From assembly GCA_963736355.1 (NCBI GenBank), contig CAVTOO010000002.1, positions 682,001-746,000 on the forward strand: a stretch of 64,000 nucleotides of DNA, given 5' to 3'. The position numbers and the translations under genes were made by a program. This document shows, one piece after another, positions 11,612 through 21,931 of the stretch. The notes beneath the pieces were generated by a model. The model was not told the origin of the DNA, did no database searches, and saw nothing but the letters and a program-made list of their open reading frames with translations. Position 1 is the first letter of the stretch. Each line of letters starts with the position of its first letter. This stretch comes from CAVTOO01 sp963736355. Its GTDB lineage: Bacteria > Pseudomonadota > Alphaproteobacteria > Rhizobiales > Xanthobacteraceae.

Positions 11612-12973
11612 GCCAGCACCGCTCCGAGCCCCCGCATCATGCCTGCGAAATCCGGAAAGCTCGTGGCGATGAAAGCGGTGTCGTCGGCCGTGACCGGCGC
11701 GTCGGCCGACAGACCCATGACCAGCGCCGACATCGCGATGCGATGATCCATATGGGTTGCGACAGTGCCGCCGCCCTTCACGCGCCCGGTGCCGCGCACG
11801 ATGAGATCGTCGCCCGAAATTTCCACATCGACGCCGTTGACGCGCAGCATGTCGGCGGTGGCTTCGAGCCGATCGGATTCCTTCACGCGCAATTCGTGAA
11901 GACCCTTCATCACGGTCGTGCCGGTGGCGTAGGAGGCCGCGACCGCGAGCACGACATATTCGTCGATCATCGACGGCGCACGCTCCGGCGGCACGGTGAC
12001 GCCCTTGAGTTTCGAGGCGCGCACGCGGAAATCGGTCAGCGGCTCGCCGACATCGCCGCGTGTATTGGTCTCGACAATATCGGCGCCCATTTCGCGCAAA
12101 GTTGTAATAAGCCCTGTGCGCAAAGGGTTTGTCATCACATCGGCCAGCACGACATCTGAGCCCGGCACGATCAGCGCAGCCACAAGAGGGAACGCGGCCG
12201 ATGACGGATCGGCCGGCACGATGACCGGCGCGCCTTTCAATTCAGGCTGACCCGTGAGGTCGATCCGGCGGCCATGCGCGCCCTCTCGCGTGACGTTCAC
12301 CTCGGCGCCGAAATGGCGCAGCATCAATTCGGTATGGTCGCGGCTTGCCTCGGTCTCGATCACGGTGGTGACGCCGGGTGCGGCGAGCCCTGCGAGCAGC
12401 ACGGCCGACTTGATCTGCGCCGACGGCACAGGCGTGCGATAGACGATCGGCAGCGGATCGCGCGCGCCGGCGAGTGTCAGCGGCAGACGGCCGCCCTCTG
12501 CGACTTCGATCGGATGCGCGCCGATCTGCGCCAGCGGATCGAGAATGCGCTTCATCGGCCGCTTGCGCAGCGAGGCATCGCCGTCGAACACCGCGGTGAT
12601 CGGGGCATCCGGCGACGGCGCCCATGACCAGGCGGCAGCCCGTGCCGGAATTTCCGAAATCGAGCGCGGCTGCGGGCTCGGCAAAACCGCCGACGCCGAC
12701 GCCATGCACGCTCCAGCGCCCCTCGCCCTCACGCTCCACCCTGGCGCCGAGCGCCTGCATCGCCTTGGCGGTGTTGAGGACGTCTTCGCCCTCCAGAAGA
12801 CCGCTAATGCGGGTTTCTCCGACCGCCATGGCCCCCAGAATCAGGGCCCTGTGGGAAATCGACTTGTCGCCGGGCACACGGGCACGACCCGACAGGGCCG
12901 GGCTGCGCGACGCAGAAAGGGGCGTCGGGGTGGCCGAATGAGCATGGGAAGAGGCGTAATTGGCAGAGTTCAC
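11608..12973 (-). CDS. aroA: 3-phosphoshikimate 1-carboxyvinyltransferase (EPSP synthase), class II-like
   Basis: Sixth step of the shikimate pathway. Starts at GTG with AGGAG eight bases upstream. Motifs: PGDKSISHRALILGAMA, GEDVLNTAKAMQALGA, DFGNSGTGCRLVMG, SLRKRPMKRIL, PSAQIKSAVLLAGL, SRDHTELML and NVTREG. The RDHTE, GDKS, SAQIK and NVTR elements place it with the class II (Agrobacterium CP4-like) enzymes. The residue equivalent to CP4 Ala-100 is glycine here (N-S-G-T). One frame break near 12628 (CCC, extra G, ATC) is corrected to give 454 residues. Confidence 0.93.
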
Positions 12974-13095
12974 GGGGGTTCTCCTGCGCGGGTGCTAGCA
13001 TGACTTTCCCGGCCGGGCGATGGCTATTGACAGCAGCGTCTCAACTAGCCAAGTGAAGCACCGTTTTTCAGAAATATTCCGCAGGATTATCGCCC

Positions 13096-13494
13096 GTGGC
13101 AAAACCCGAGCTCGGAACCAAGCGACTTTGCGCCGGATGCGGCGCAAAATTCTACGACCTCGGCAAAACGCCGATCGTCTGCCCGAAATGTGCCACCGTG
13201 TATGAAGTGGCGCCGCCGCCGCGCGGCCGCTCCGATGCCCGCGCCGCAGCCGCACCCGTGCCGGAGGAGGTTGTCGAAACGCCGGAGGTCGAGCTCGTTT
13301 CGCTCGAGGAGGCCGATGCCGAGGCCACTGGCAAGGTGGTTTCGGGCACGCCCGAAACCGAAGACGACATCGAAGTCGACGAGACGCTGGTGGACGACGA
13401 TGACGACAACTCGACCTTCATTCCCGAGGAGGAAGAAGGCGAGGACGACGTCACCGATATCATCGGCGATCGTCCCGGCGACGACGAGACTTGA
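13096..13494 (+). CDS. TIGR02300 / FYDLN-acid domain protein
   Basis: 132 residues with a GTG start (MAKPELGTKRLC). A small N-terminal zinc-ribbon-like head has two CxxC pairs (CAGCGAKFYDLGK..CPKC) and the family's FYDL motif. The rest is strongly acidic and low in complexity, with Asp/Glu-rich runs around residues 90-130. The family is widespread in alphaproteobacteria, often next to aroA and an Ala-tRNA as here, but has no known function. Its acidity suggests binding to a basic partner such as a nucleic-acid-binding protein (guess). Confidence 0.85.
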   Translation: MAKPELGTKRLCAGCGAKFYDLGKTPIVCPKCATVYEVAPPPRGRSDARAAAAPVPEEVVETPEVELVSLEEADAEATGKVVSGTPETEDDIEVDETLVDDDDDNSTFIPEEEEGEDDVTDIIGDRPGDDET

Positions 13495-13617
13495 GATCGC
13501 CCGCGAAGTGTGGTTTCACGAACGCCGCTTTTGCCCCGAAACGGGCACTCGCGTCTGGTTTGAGATAGTTTAATATCGAGTTGGCGCGCCGCTTCCCAGG
13601 CGGGGCGTAATTGAGAT

Positions 13618-13693
<76 letters not shown>

Positions 13694-13872
13694 ATCTCCT
13701 CAAAGCCCATCTCCTTCAAATGAGGGGATGCGGGTTTCCTTCATCCCGCGATCATTCTTTTCCTCGATTTGTGTGCAGGTCCTAGCCCGCCTGGTCGCGG
13801 CCGCGTTCTTGAACCGTTTCAATAAAAGCGCCATTCTCAAATCGAAGACGCATCTTTATCCGGGAGACCGCC

Positions 13873-15027
13873 ATGATCAGCTTCCGCCTCAGTAACCCGA
13901 CAGAGATCCTGTTCGGCCAGGGACAAATCGCCAATCTTGCATCGCTGCTGCCGAAGGATTCGCGCGTGCTGCTGCTGTATGGTGGCGGCAGCATCAAAAA
14001 GAACGGCGTCTACGATCAGGTGATGAAGGGACTCGCCGGACATCACGTGGCCGAGTTCGGCGGCGTTGAGGCCAATCCGGTATATGAGACCATTTTGAAA
14101 GCGGCCGAACTCGCACGCAACTCTGACAGCAACTTTGTGCTCGGCGTTGGCGGCGGCTCGGTGATCGACGCGGCGAAGTTTCTCGCGTCCATCATTTCGA
14201 TCACCGGCGAAGATCCATGGGATTATCTCGCCGCCGGCAAAAAGCCGCCGTCGATCGTGCCGAACGGCGCGATCCTGACGCTGCCGGCGACCGGCTCGGA
14301 GAGCAATCCCGTCTCGGTGATTTCAAGCAAGACGCGCAACTTGAAAATTCCGTTCGCGCATGAAGGCGCGCGGCCGCGCTTCGCAATTCTCGACCCGTCG
14401 ACGATGAAGAGCCTCTCCCGCCGCCAGCTGGAGAACGGCGTCGTCGATGCGTTCACGCATGTGCTCGAGCAGTACATGACACTTCAGGTGAATACGCCGG
14501 TGCAGTTCGGCTTCAGCGAGACGATCATGCAGGTGCTGGCCGAATGGGGCCCGAAGCTGATCGCCGAGAACTCCGACGAGGCGCGCGAGAACATCATGTG
14601 GGCGGCGAATCAGGCGCTCAACGGCTTGATCGGGTCGGGCGTGCCGCAGGACTGGTCGACGCACTACATCGGCCACGCCATCACCGCGCTCTACGATGTC
14701 GATCATGCGCGTACGCTGTCGATGGTGATGAGCAGCGTGATGCGCCACAAGCTCACCTCGAAAGCGCCGATGCTCGCGCGCTATGCGCGCCGCGTCTGGG
14801 ATATCGCCGAGACGGACGATCTCAAGGCGGCGGAACTCGGTATCGCCAGGACCGAAGATTTCTTTGCGCGCATGGGGTGCCCGATCCGCACCTCCGGTAT
14901 CAAGGGCATCATCGTGAACCCGCGCGATATCGTCACCCATATCGAGCGCGCCGGGCAGTTGCCGCTTGGCGAGAACAAGGACATCGCCGCGACCGACGTT
15001 CTGGCGATCCTGCAACGCGCCGCCTGA
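13873..15027 (+). CDS. Iron-containing alcohol dehydrogenase (YqhD/BdhA-like)
   Basis: 384 residues, a type III metal-dependent, probably NADPH-using aldehyde reductase. The cofactor motif VLGVGGGSVIDAAKF (near 92-106), LPATGSESNPVSVI, and the metal ligands D and H in DAFTHVLEQY plus the two histidines in HYIGHAITALYDVDHARTLS are all present. The start ATG is preceded by GGGAGACCGCC. Similarity of the first residues (FRLSNPTEILFGQGQI) to YqhD suggests a broad-range aldehyde-detoxifying enzyme. It is transcribed towards ugpB; a perfect inverted repeat lies in the gap. Confidence 0.88.
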   Translation: MISFRLSNPTEILFGQGQIANLASLLPKDSRVLLLYGGGSIKKNGVYDQVMKGLAGHHVAEFGGVEANPVYETILKAAELARNSDSNFVLGVGGGSVIDAAKFLASIISITGEDPWDYLAAGKKPPSIVPNGAILTLPATGSESNPVSVISSKTRNLKIPFAHEGARPRFAILDPSTMKSLSRRQLENGVVDAFTHVLEQYMTLQVNTPVQFGFSETIMQVLAEWGPKLIAENSDEARENIMWAANQALNGLIGSGVPQDWSTHYIGHAITALYDVDHARTLSMVMSSVMRHKLTSKAPMLARYARRVWDIAETDDLKAAELGIARTEDFFARMGCPIRTSGIKGIIVNPRDIVTHIERAGQLPLGENKDIAATDVLAILQRAA

Positions 15028-15076
15028 TCCACTTTCAGGGGCGCGCTCTTATCCTTTAGACGCAGACGCGGATACC

Positions 15077-15108
15077 GTTGCAGCACAACCGCAGAATTGT
15101 GCTGCAAC
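15077..15108. repeat. Perfect 12-bp inverted repeat between the dehydrogenase gene and ugpB
   Basis: GTTGCAGCACAA, 8-base spacer CCGCAGAA, then TTGTGCTGCAAC. The arms match perfectly. It starts about 50 bases after the dehydrogenase stop, and TTTT follows nine bases later, so it may act as a terminator for that gene or as an operator for ugp. Confidence 0.7.
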
Positions 15109-15156
15109 GCAATGCGTTTTCCCTCTTTCTCGGGATCACCACGCAACCTACGATCC

Positions 15157-15174
15157 CTGTCACGAGCCCGTCAC
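15157..15174 (+). promoter_or_regulatory. PHO box upstream of ugpB
   Basis: CTGTCAC-GAGC-CCGTCAC: two 7-mers spaced by four bases, matching the PhoB direct-repeat consensus CTGTCAT-N4-CTGTCAT at 12 of 14 positions. It lies 44 bases before the ugpB start. PhoB control of ugp operons under phosphate starvation is established in E. coli and Sinorhizobium. Confidence 0.65.
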
Positions 15175-15217
15175 CGCGGATTGATAACCGCGCAGCGAGG
15201 CCATCAGGGAGAAACGC

Positions 15218-16543
15218 ATGTCCATTCGAAAACTCGCATTCGCAGCTGCGTCCGCCACCGCGCTTGTGGCAACACCGGCGCTTGCCGTCACCGAACTGCA
15301 GTGGTGGCACGCGCATGACCGGCGCCAACAACGACGTCGTCGACAAGCTCGCCGAGGATTTCAACGCCAGCGCAGAACGACTACAAGGTCGTCCCGACCT
15401 ACAAGGGCAGCTATCCCGACACGCATGAACGCCGGCATCGCCGCGTTCCGCGCCGGCAACGCGCCGCACATCATGCAGGTGTTCGAGGTCGGCACCGCGA
15501 CGATGATGGCGCGCCAAGGGCGCCATCAAGCCGGTGCACGAGCTGATGAAGGAAGCCGGCGAGACGTTCGACCCGAAGGCCTACCTGCCGGCCATCACCG
15601 GCTATTACTCGACCGCCAAGGGCGAGATGCTGTCCTTCCCGTTCAACTCGTCCTCCATGGTCATGTGGGTCAACAAGGACGCGCTGAAGAAGGCCGGCAT
15701 CGCCGACGATCCCGAAGACCTGGCCGGAGGTGTTCGAGGCCGCCAAGAAGCTGAAGGCCGCCGGCTCACGACAACTGCGGCTTCACCAACGCCTGGGCGA
15801 CCTGGGCGCATCATCGAGCAGTTCTCGGCCTGGCACAACGTGCCGATCGGCACCAAGGCCAACGGCCTCGACGGCTTCGACACCGAGCTGAAGTTCAACA
15901 CGCCGCTGCACGTGCAAGCATCTGCAGAACCTCGTCGAGCTGCAGAAGGACAAGACCTACGACTATTCCGGCCGCACCAACGCCGAGCGAGGGCCGCTTC
16001 ACCTCGGGCGAATGCCCGATCTTCCTGACCTCGTCGGGCTTCTACGGCAACGTCAAGGCGAACGCCAAGTTCGACTTCACCTCGGCGCCGATGCCCTATT
16101 ATCCGGACGTCGCCGGCGCGCCGCAGAACTCGATCATCGGCGGCGCCTCGCTGTGGGTGATGGGCGGCAAGACGGCCGACGAATACAAGGGCGTCGCCAA
16201 GTTCTTCACCTTCCTGTCCGACACCGACCGCCAGGCCAAGCTGCACAGGAGTCGGGCTACCTGCCGATCACCAAGGCGGCCTACGAGAAGATCAAGGCGT
16301 CCGGCTTCTACAAGGAGAACCCGATCCTGCGAGACGCCGCTGAAGGAGCTGACCAACAAGGAGCCGACCGAGAATTCGCGCGGCCTGCGCTTCGGCAACA
16401 TGGTGCAGATGCGCGACATCTGGTCCGAGGAGATCGAAGCCGCGCTCGCCGGCAAGAAGACCGCCAAGGAGGCGCTCGACGACGCCGTGACGCGCGGCAA
16501 CGCGATGCTGCGCCAGTTCGAGCGCACGGCACGTAGCCGCTGA
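15218..16543 (+). CDS. ugpB: sn-Glycerol-3-phosphate ABC transporter, periplasmic binding protein (frames interrupted)
   Basis: Signal peptide MSIRKLAFAAASATALVA with cleavage after PALA, and GGGAGAAACGC as ribosome site. Mature-protein motifs: LQWWHAMTGANNDVV, FRAGNAPHIMQVFEVGT, FPFNSSSMVMWVNKDALK, FTSGECPIFLTSSGFYGN and GGASLWVMGGKT, all diagnostic of UgpB. The frame is broken about eleven times (ten insertions, one deletion), every one at a codon boundary, for example GCG+C before ATG, GAA+G before ACC, GTG+C before AAG, CTG+C before GAG; at 16245 a histidine codon lost its third base. Correction gives exactly 438 residues. First gene of ugpBAEC, behind a PHO box. Confidence 0.88.
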
Positions 16544-16651
16544 ACGTAAGCTCCGTCATCTCGGCGAGCGACGCCGTCCGGCAGTCGGCGCGACCTGCGG
16601 ATCGCGCCATCCGCGCTCTCGCTGACAGCCTGACAGGTCGCTCTGACGCGC

Positions 16652-17548
16652 ATGGAAAAGCGGCCGTCTTCGGCAAGCAAGCTGCTGCCCTATCTGCTGC
16701 TCGCGCCGCAGCTCGTCATCACGTTCGTCTTCTTCTACTGGCCGGCCAGCCAGGCGGTCTGGCAGTCGTTCCTGCTGCGAGGACGCCTTCGGCACTGTCG
16801 TCCGACTTCGTCGGCTTCGAGAACTACCAGACGCTGTTCGCCGCAGCCCGACTACTACCAGCGCGATGGCGACGACGGCTGGTCTTCTCGATCGCTGGTC
16901 GCGGTGCTCTCGCTGTCGCTCGCGCTGCTGCTGGCCGTCAGGCCGACAAGCACATGCAAGGCGGCGCCGGCGCTATCAAGACGCTGCTGATCTGGCCCTA
17001 TGCGGTCGCGCCCGCCATCGCCGGCGTGCTGTGGCTCTTCATGTTCCAGCCGTCGCTCGGCATGCTCGGCGCGCGCCGCTGCGCGCGCTCGGGCATCGAC
17101 TGGAATCCGCTGCTCAACGGCAACCACGCCATGACGCTGGTCATCCTCGCCGCGACCTGGAAGCAGATCAGCTACAATTTCCTGTTCTTCCTCGCCGGGC
17201 CTGCAGTCGATCCCGCAAGAGCGTGATCGAGGCCGCCGCCATCGACGGCGCGCGGCCCGATGCGGCGCTTCTGGACCATCATCTTCCCGCTGCTGTCGCC
17301 GACGACGTTCTTCCTGCTGGTCGTCAACATCGTCTACGTGTTCTTCGACACGTTCGGCATCATCGACGCGGTGACCGGCGGCGGCCCGGCCGGCGCCACC
17401 GAGACGCTGGTCTACAAGGTCTATTCCGACGGCCGGCTCGGCGGCGATCTCGGCGGCTCGGCGGCGCAGTCGGTGATCCTGATGGTCATCGTGATCGCGC
17501 TGACCGCCGATCCAGTTCCGCTACGTCGAGCGCAAGGTGCAGTACTGA
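16652..17548 (+). CDS. ugpA: sn-Glycerol-3-phosphate ABC transporter permease UgpA (frames interrupted)
   Basis: Inner-membrane permease. The N-terminal helix LLPYLLLAPQLVITFVFFYW, the GVLWLFMFQPSLGML helix, the EAA loop (VIEAAAIDGARP, where the ATPase docks) and FFDTFGIIDAVTGGGPAGAT are typical of UgpA, but they lie in several frames. Breaks again fall between codons (CGA+G before GAC, ACT+G before TCG, GCA+G before CCC). The gene sits 108 bases after ugpB, and its stop overlaps the ugpE start as TGATG. Confidence 0.82.
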
Positions 17549-18408
17549 TGGTCGAGCACCGCCACTGGTCAGCGACATCATCGCCCACGTCGATCCTGAC
17601 GCTCGGCGTCTTCATCGTCGCCTTCCCGGTCTAGCTCGCCTTCGTCGCCTCGACCTGGGACGCCGCCACCATCGCCAACGGCAACATGCCGCTCGATCCC
17701 GGGCCGCCACGCTCTGCGAGAACTACTACCGCACCCTGTTCGTCGGCGCGTCGCGCACGACGCCGCGAGCCGGTCGGGCATGATGCTGATCAACTCGCTT
17801 CATCATGGCGATCGCCATCGCCATCGGCAAGATCGCCATCTCGATCCTCTCGGCCTATGCGGTCGTCTATTTCCGCTTCCCGTTCCGCATGACGGCGTTC
17901 TGGCTGATCTTCATCACGCTGATGCTGCCGGTCGAGGTGCGCATCTATCCGACCTACAAGATCGTCGCCGACCTCGGCCTGCTCGACACCTATGCCGGCC
18001 TGATCCTGCCGCTGATCGCCTCGGCCACCGGCACGCTGCTGTTCCGGCAGTTCTTCATGACCGATCCCGGACGAACTGATCGAGGCCTCGCAAGATCGAC
18101 GGCGCCGGGCCCGTTCCGGTTCTTCAAGGACACGCTGCTGCCGCTGTCGATCACCACCATCGCGGCGCTGTTCGTGATCCAGTTCATCTATGGCTGGAAC
18201 CAGTATCTCTGGCCGCTGCTGATCACCACCAAGGACCGATGCAGACCATCGTCATCGGCATCAAGAAGATGCTGGCGACGCAGGACGCGCTCACCGAATG
18301 GCAGCTCGCCATGGCGACCGCCGTGCTCGCCATGCTGCCGCCGGTCGCTCGTCGTGGTCGTGATGCAGAAGCTGTTCGTGCAAGGGCCTCGTCGAGACGG
18401 AGAAGTAA
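17548..18408 (+). CDS. ugpE: sn-Glycerol-3-phosphate ABC transporter permease UgpE (frames interrupted)
   Basis: Second permease subunit. LGVFIVAFPV, FVASTWDAATIANGNMPL, AISILSAYAVVYFRFPF, LMLPVEVRIYPTYKIVADLG, the EAA-loop region and FIYGWNQYLWPLL match UgpE in order. Besides one-base frame breaks it has an in-frame TAG at 17632-17634 where the family has a tyrosine (VYLAF); a tyrosine codon TAC or TAT differs from TAG only at the third base, in keeping with the other errors here. It starts inside the ugpA stop, and ugpC follows after 9 bases. Confidence 0.8.
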
Positions 18409-18417
18409 GTGAGCGCG

Positions 18418-19488
<1,071 letters not shown>

Positions 19489-19552
19489 AATATCGTCCGT
19501 TTTCGGGCGCTTTGCGGGCGGAAACGCCGCTGTGCGTTGTCGTGGCAGGCGG

Positions 19553-19584
19553 CTTGCGTCGCCTCGACCTTCCCACCCCCATAT
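19553..19584 (+). promoter_or_regulatory. Possible heat-shock (RpoH) promoter of hsp20
   Basis: CTTG at 19553 and CCCCATAT at 19577, the two halves of a sigma-32 promoter, but spaced by 20 bases, about three more than usual. It is 112 bases before the hsp20 start. Weak. Confidence 0.25.
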
Positions 19585-19665
19585 TCACAACAACCGAAGC
19601 GGCATGACGCCGTTCGGCCGGGGCGCCGCAAGGGCCTCAACGCAATGCAAACCGAGTGTCATGCT

Positions 19666-19689
19666 CAAAGTCGCTTGATGAGGGCTTTG
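19666..19689 (+). promoter_or_regulatory. Hairpin just upstream of the hsp20 start codon
   Basis: CAAAGTC pairs with GGCTTTG (one T-G pair) around a 10-base loop that contains GATGAG; the start codon follows seven bases later. Part of any AGGG ribosome site would be in the stem. This is a reasonable candidate for temperature-sensitive translation control, known for small heat-shock genes of Bradyrhizobium (ROSE elements), but the sequence does not clearly match the ROSE consensus. Confidence 0.3.
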
Positions 19690-19696
19690 AAAGAAA

Positions 19697-20122
19697 ATGT
19701 CTCGCGTCCCTTCGCTATCCAGCCCTTTCCTTCTCGGATTTGACGAGATCGAGCGCGTGCTCGACCGTGTCGTCAAAGGCGCGGATGGCTATCCTCCTTA
19801 CAATATCGAACGGCTGCAGCGCGATGAGTGCCAGCCCGAACGGTTGCGTATCACGCTGGCTGTCGCAGGGTTCACCCGCGACCAGCTCGATGTCACCATC
19901 GAGGAAAGCCAGCTCGTGATTCGGGGGCGACAGCAGGACGACAAGACGCGCCAGTATCTCCATCGCGGTATCGCCGCTCGCCAATTCCAGCGCGTCTTCG
20001 TGCTGGCGGAAGGCATGGAAGTTGCAGGCGCAGATCTCAGGCATGGTTTGTTGTCGATCGATCTTGCCCGGCCACAACCGGAGAGGATCGTTAAGACAAT
20101 CGCCATCAATGAGCATGAATAA
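19697..20122 (+). CDS. Small heat-shock protein (Hsp20 / alpha-crystallin family)
   Basis: 141 residues. ATP-independent holdase that binds unfolding proteins in the cytosol. The alpha-crystallin domain spans about residues 32-130: YPPYNIERL, RITLAVAGFTRDQLDVTIEE, QLVIRGRQ, and RQFQRVFVLAEGMEVAGADLRHGLLSIDL with the GLL motif. The N-terminal PFLLGFDEIERVLDRV matches IbpA-type proteins. DUF1150 follows 50 bases later, a common pairing in alphaproteobacteria, and both share a terminator. Confidence 0.92.
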   Translation: MSRVPSLSSPFLLGFDEIERVLDRVVKGADGYPPYNIERLQRDECQPERLRITLAVAGFTRDQLDVTIEESQLVIRGRQQDDKTRQYLHRGIAARQFQRVFVLAEGMEVAGADLRHGLLSIDLARPQPERIVKTIAINEHE

Positions 20123-20172
20123 TCGAACCAGCAGGCACCCGTCCGCATTGCCGGTATAGAGGAGCAGCTAGC

Positions 20173-20439
20173 ATGACCAGAGAAGAGATCATTAACCAGG
20201 CCCCGCGCGTCTCCCTCGAGAACCTCGCGACGATGGGCGATGGGCGTATCGCCTATGTGAAGCAGATTCGCTCCGAAGACGTGCCGCAGCTGTTCCCGCA
20301 GGCGCCCGAGATCGCGCCGGGGCTCAAGCTGTTCGCGCTGCATGGCGCCGACGGTACGCCGATGATGCTGACCGACAGCCGCGAGGCGGCGATCGCCAAT
20401 GCCTGGAGCCAGGAGCTCGAGGCCGTGAGCGTTCACTGA
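20173..20439 (+). CDS. DUF1150 family protein
   Basis: 88-residue cytosolic protein with the family core LENLATMGDGRIAYVKQIRSEDV and a middle LFALHGADGTPMMLTDSREAAIANA. No known function. Repeated location after hsp20 genes in alphaproteobacteria suggests a stress-related role (inference). Preceded by GAGGAGCAGC as ribosome site and followed by a strong terminator. Confidence 0.85.
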   Translation: MTREEIINQAPRVSLENLATMGDGRIAYVKQIRSEDVPQLFPQAPEIAPGLKLFALHGADGTPMMLTDSREAAIANAWSQELEAVSVH

Positions 20440-20469
20440 CGCGACTGCGAGTCGTATCGCACGAATACA

Positions 20470-20500
20470 AAAGCGCGCGGCCGATGCCGCGCGCTTTTTG
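20470..20500 (+). terminator. Intrinsic terminator after DUF1150
   Basis: AAAAGCGCGCGGC / GCCGCGCGCTTTTTG hairpin with a short GAT loop and T-run, 31 bases after the stop codon. Confidence 0.92.
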
Positions 20501-20541
20501 TTTGACTGACGTTTTGTGGATCAAGCGTGCCTAATATTTTT

Positions 20542-20592
20542 GCTGCTTGATCTGATCCGAAAACCGGTTCCCGCTTTTCGGGATCAAGCAGC
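20542..20592. repeat. GCATGATC palindrome, copy 2 (ptsN 3' end)
   Basis: GCTGCTTGATC..GATCCGAAAACCGGTTCC..TTCGGGATCAAGCAGC. The arm reads GCTTGATC instead of GCATGATC on both sides, a matched change that keeps the pairing. The ptsN stop codon is the TGA inside the arm. Confidence 0.85.
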
Positions 20593-21045
20593 GGTCGCGG
20601 GCGGCAGCGCCAGCACGGCGTAAAGCGCCTGCGCATCGCGCGAGGCCCGCAGCTTGGCAGCGATATCCTGATCGCGCATCAGGCGCGCGATCTTCGCCAG
20701 CGCCTTGAGGTGATCGGCGCCCGCGCCTTCCGGCGCCAGCAGCAGGAAAATCAGATCGACAGGCTGGCCGTCCATCGCTTCGAAATCGATCGGCCGCTCA
20801 AGGCGCGCGAACATGCCGAAAATGCGATCGAGTTTGGGAAGCTTGCCGTGCGGAATGGCGACGCCCGACCCGGTGGCGGTGGTGCCGAGCCGCTCGCGCT
20901 GCAACAGCACCTCGAAGATCGCCCGCTCGTCGAGGCCGCTCAGCTTGGCGGCATGCGCCGACAATTCCTGCAGCGCCTGTTTCTTGCTGATGACTTTCAA
21001 TGCCGGAAGGATCGCCCCGGGTGCGACAAGGTCGGTAATCGGCAT
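20584..21045 (-). CDS. ptsN: PTS IIA-like nitrogen regulatory protein
   Basis: 153 residues, EIIA(Ntr), the phosphate acceptor of the nitrogen PTS, which regulates potassium transport and other targets through protein binding. The phosphorylated histidine is in GVAIPHGKLPKL (near residue 66), and PVDLIFLLLAPEGAGADHLK follows. It lies in the standard order rpoN-hpf-ptsN. Its stop codon lies within a palindromic repeat. Confidence 0.95.
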   Translation of the reverse strand: MPITDLVAPGAILPALKVISKKQALQELSAHAAKLSGLDERAIFEVLLQRERLGTTATGSGVAIPHGKLPKLDRIFGMFARLERPIDFEAMDGQPVDLIFLLLAPEGAGADHLKALAKIARLMRDQDIAAKLRASRDAQALYAVLALPPATAA

Positions 21046-21281
21046 GTCTGGTTCCGAGGCTTGATTGTCGTTCTAGGCGCCCTCGCGGACACTGCGCGGC
21101 GGGGGCTAATGGCCAAAGGCGGCGGACCATAGGGATTGCCCCGAAACCCGTCAATGCCCCTTTCGCAGGCCGACAATCGCCGTTCAAATGCGGGCAGACG
21201 TTACCATTTTGGGCCGACCGCCGGCGTTTGAACGCCCCGCCAGGAGGCGTGGCACCCGCCGACGGGCTTGCCCCGCGCGAC

Positions 21282-21869
21282 TCAGGACGCCGCTGCCGGG
21301 GGGTCGATCCAGCCGATATTGCCGTCGGGGCGACGGTAAACGACGTTCACGCGGCCGGAACCGTCATTGACGAAACACATCACCGGCGAGCCGGTCATAT
21401 CCAGTTCCATCACCGCCTCGGCGACCGACAGGCGTCTCAGGGTCGTCGTCGATTCAGCGACCGTCACCGGGCTGTAGGCGGACACCTCACCCTCGTCCTC
21501 GGACGGCGGCTCCATGACATAGCTTTGCGCTTCAACCCCGGCGTGACCATTGCCGTTGCCATTGCCCTTGCCGTGGTAGCGATCCTTGAGGCGCCCCTTG
21601 TGGCGGCGCAGGCGCTTTTCCATCGCAATCACGGCATTGTCGGCGCTGGCATAGGCATCACCCGCGACGGCCTCTGTTTCCAGCACCGTGCCGCGCGTGA
21701 CATGCAACACGCAATCGGTGCGGAACCCGAGACGATCTTTCGTGATGGTGACGTGACCGGAATAATCGCCGTCGAAATAGCGGCCGAGCGTTTCGCCGAT
21801 GCGCTCCTTCACGCGATCCTGCAAAGCTTCGCCGATGGAGATGTTCTTGCCGGAGATACGAATAGTCAT
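21282..21869 (-). CDS. hpf: Ribosome hibernation-promoting factor, long form
   Basis: 195 residues. The N-terminal domain (MTIRISGKNISIGEALQDRV to about 105) binds the 30S decoding region; a linker rich in Gly and Asn follows (GKGNGNGNGHAG); the C-terminal dimerisation domain ends VNVVYRRPDGNIGWIDPP. The long form makes 100S ribosome dimers by itself. The ATG at 21869 has GGAG six bases upstream; a GTG four codons earlier overlaps that site and is unlikely. Confidence 0.94.
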   Translation of the reverse strand: MTIRISGKNISIGEALQDRVKERIGETLGRYFDGDYSGHVTITKDRLGFRTDCVLHVTRGTVLETEAVAGDAYASADNAVIAMEKRLRRHKGRLKDRYHGKGNGNGNGHAGVEAQSYVMEPPSEDEGEVSAYSPVTVAESTTTLRRLSVAEAVMELDMTGSPVMCFVNDGSGRVNVVYRRPDGNIGWIDPPAAAS

Positions 21870-21931
21870 GGAGGACTCCACAAACTGACTATCTGGGTAT
21901 TCAATATGGAGTGCGATTGAGGAGGGCGCAA

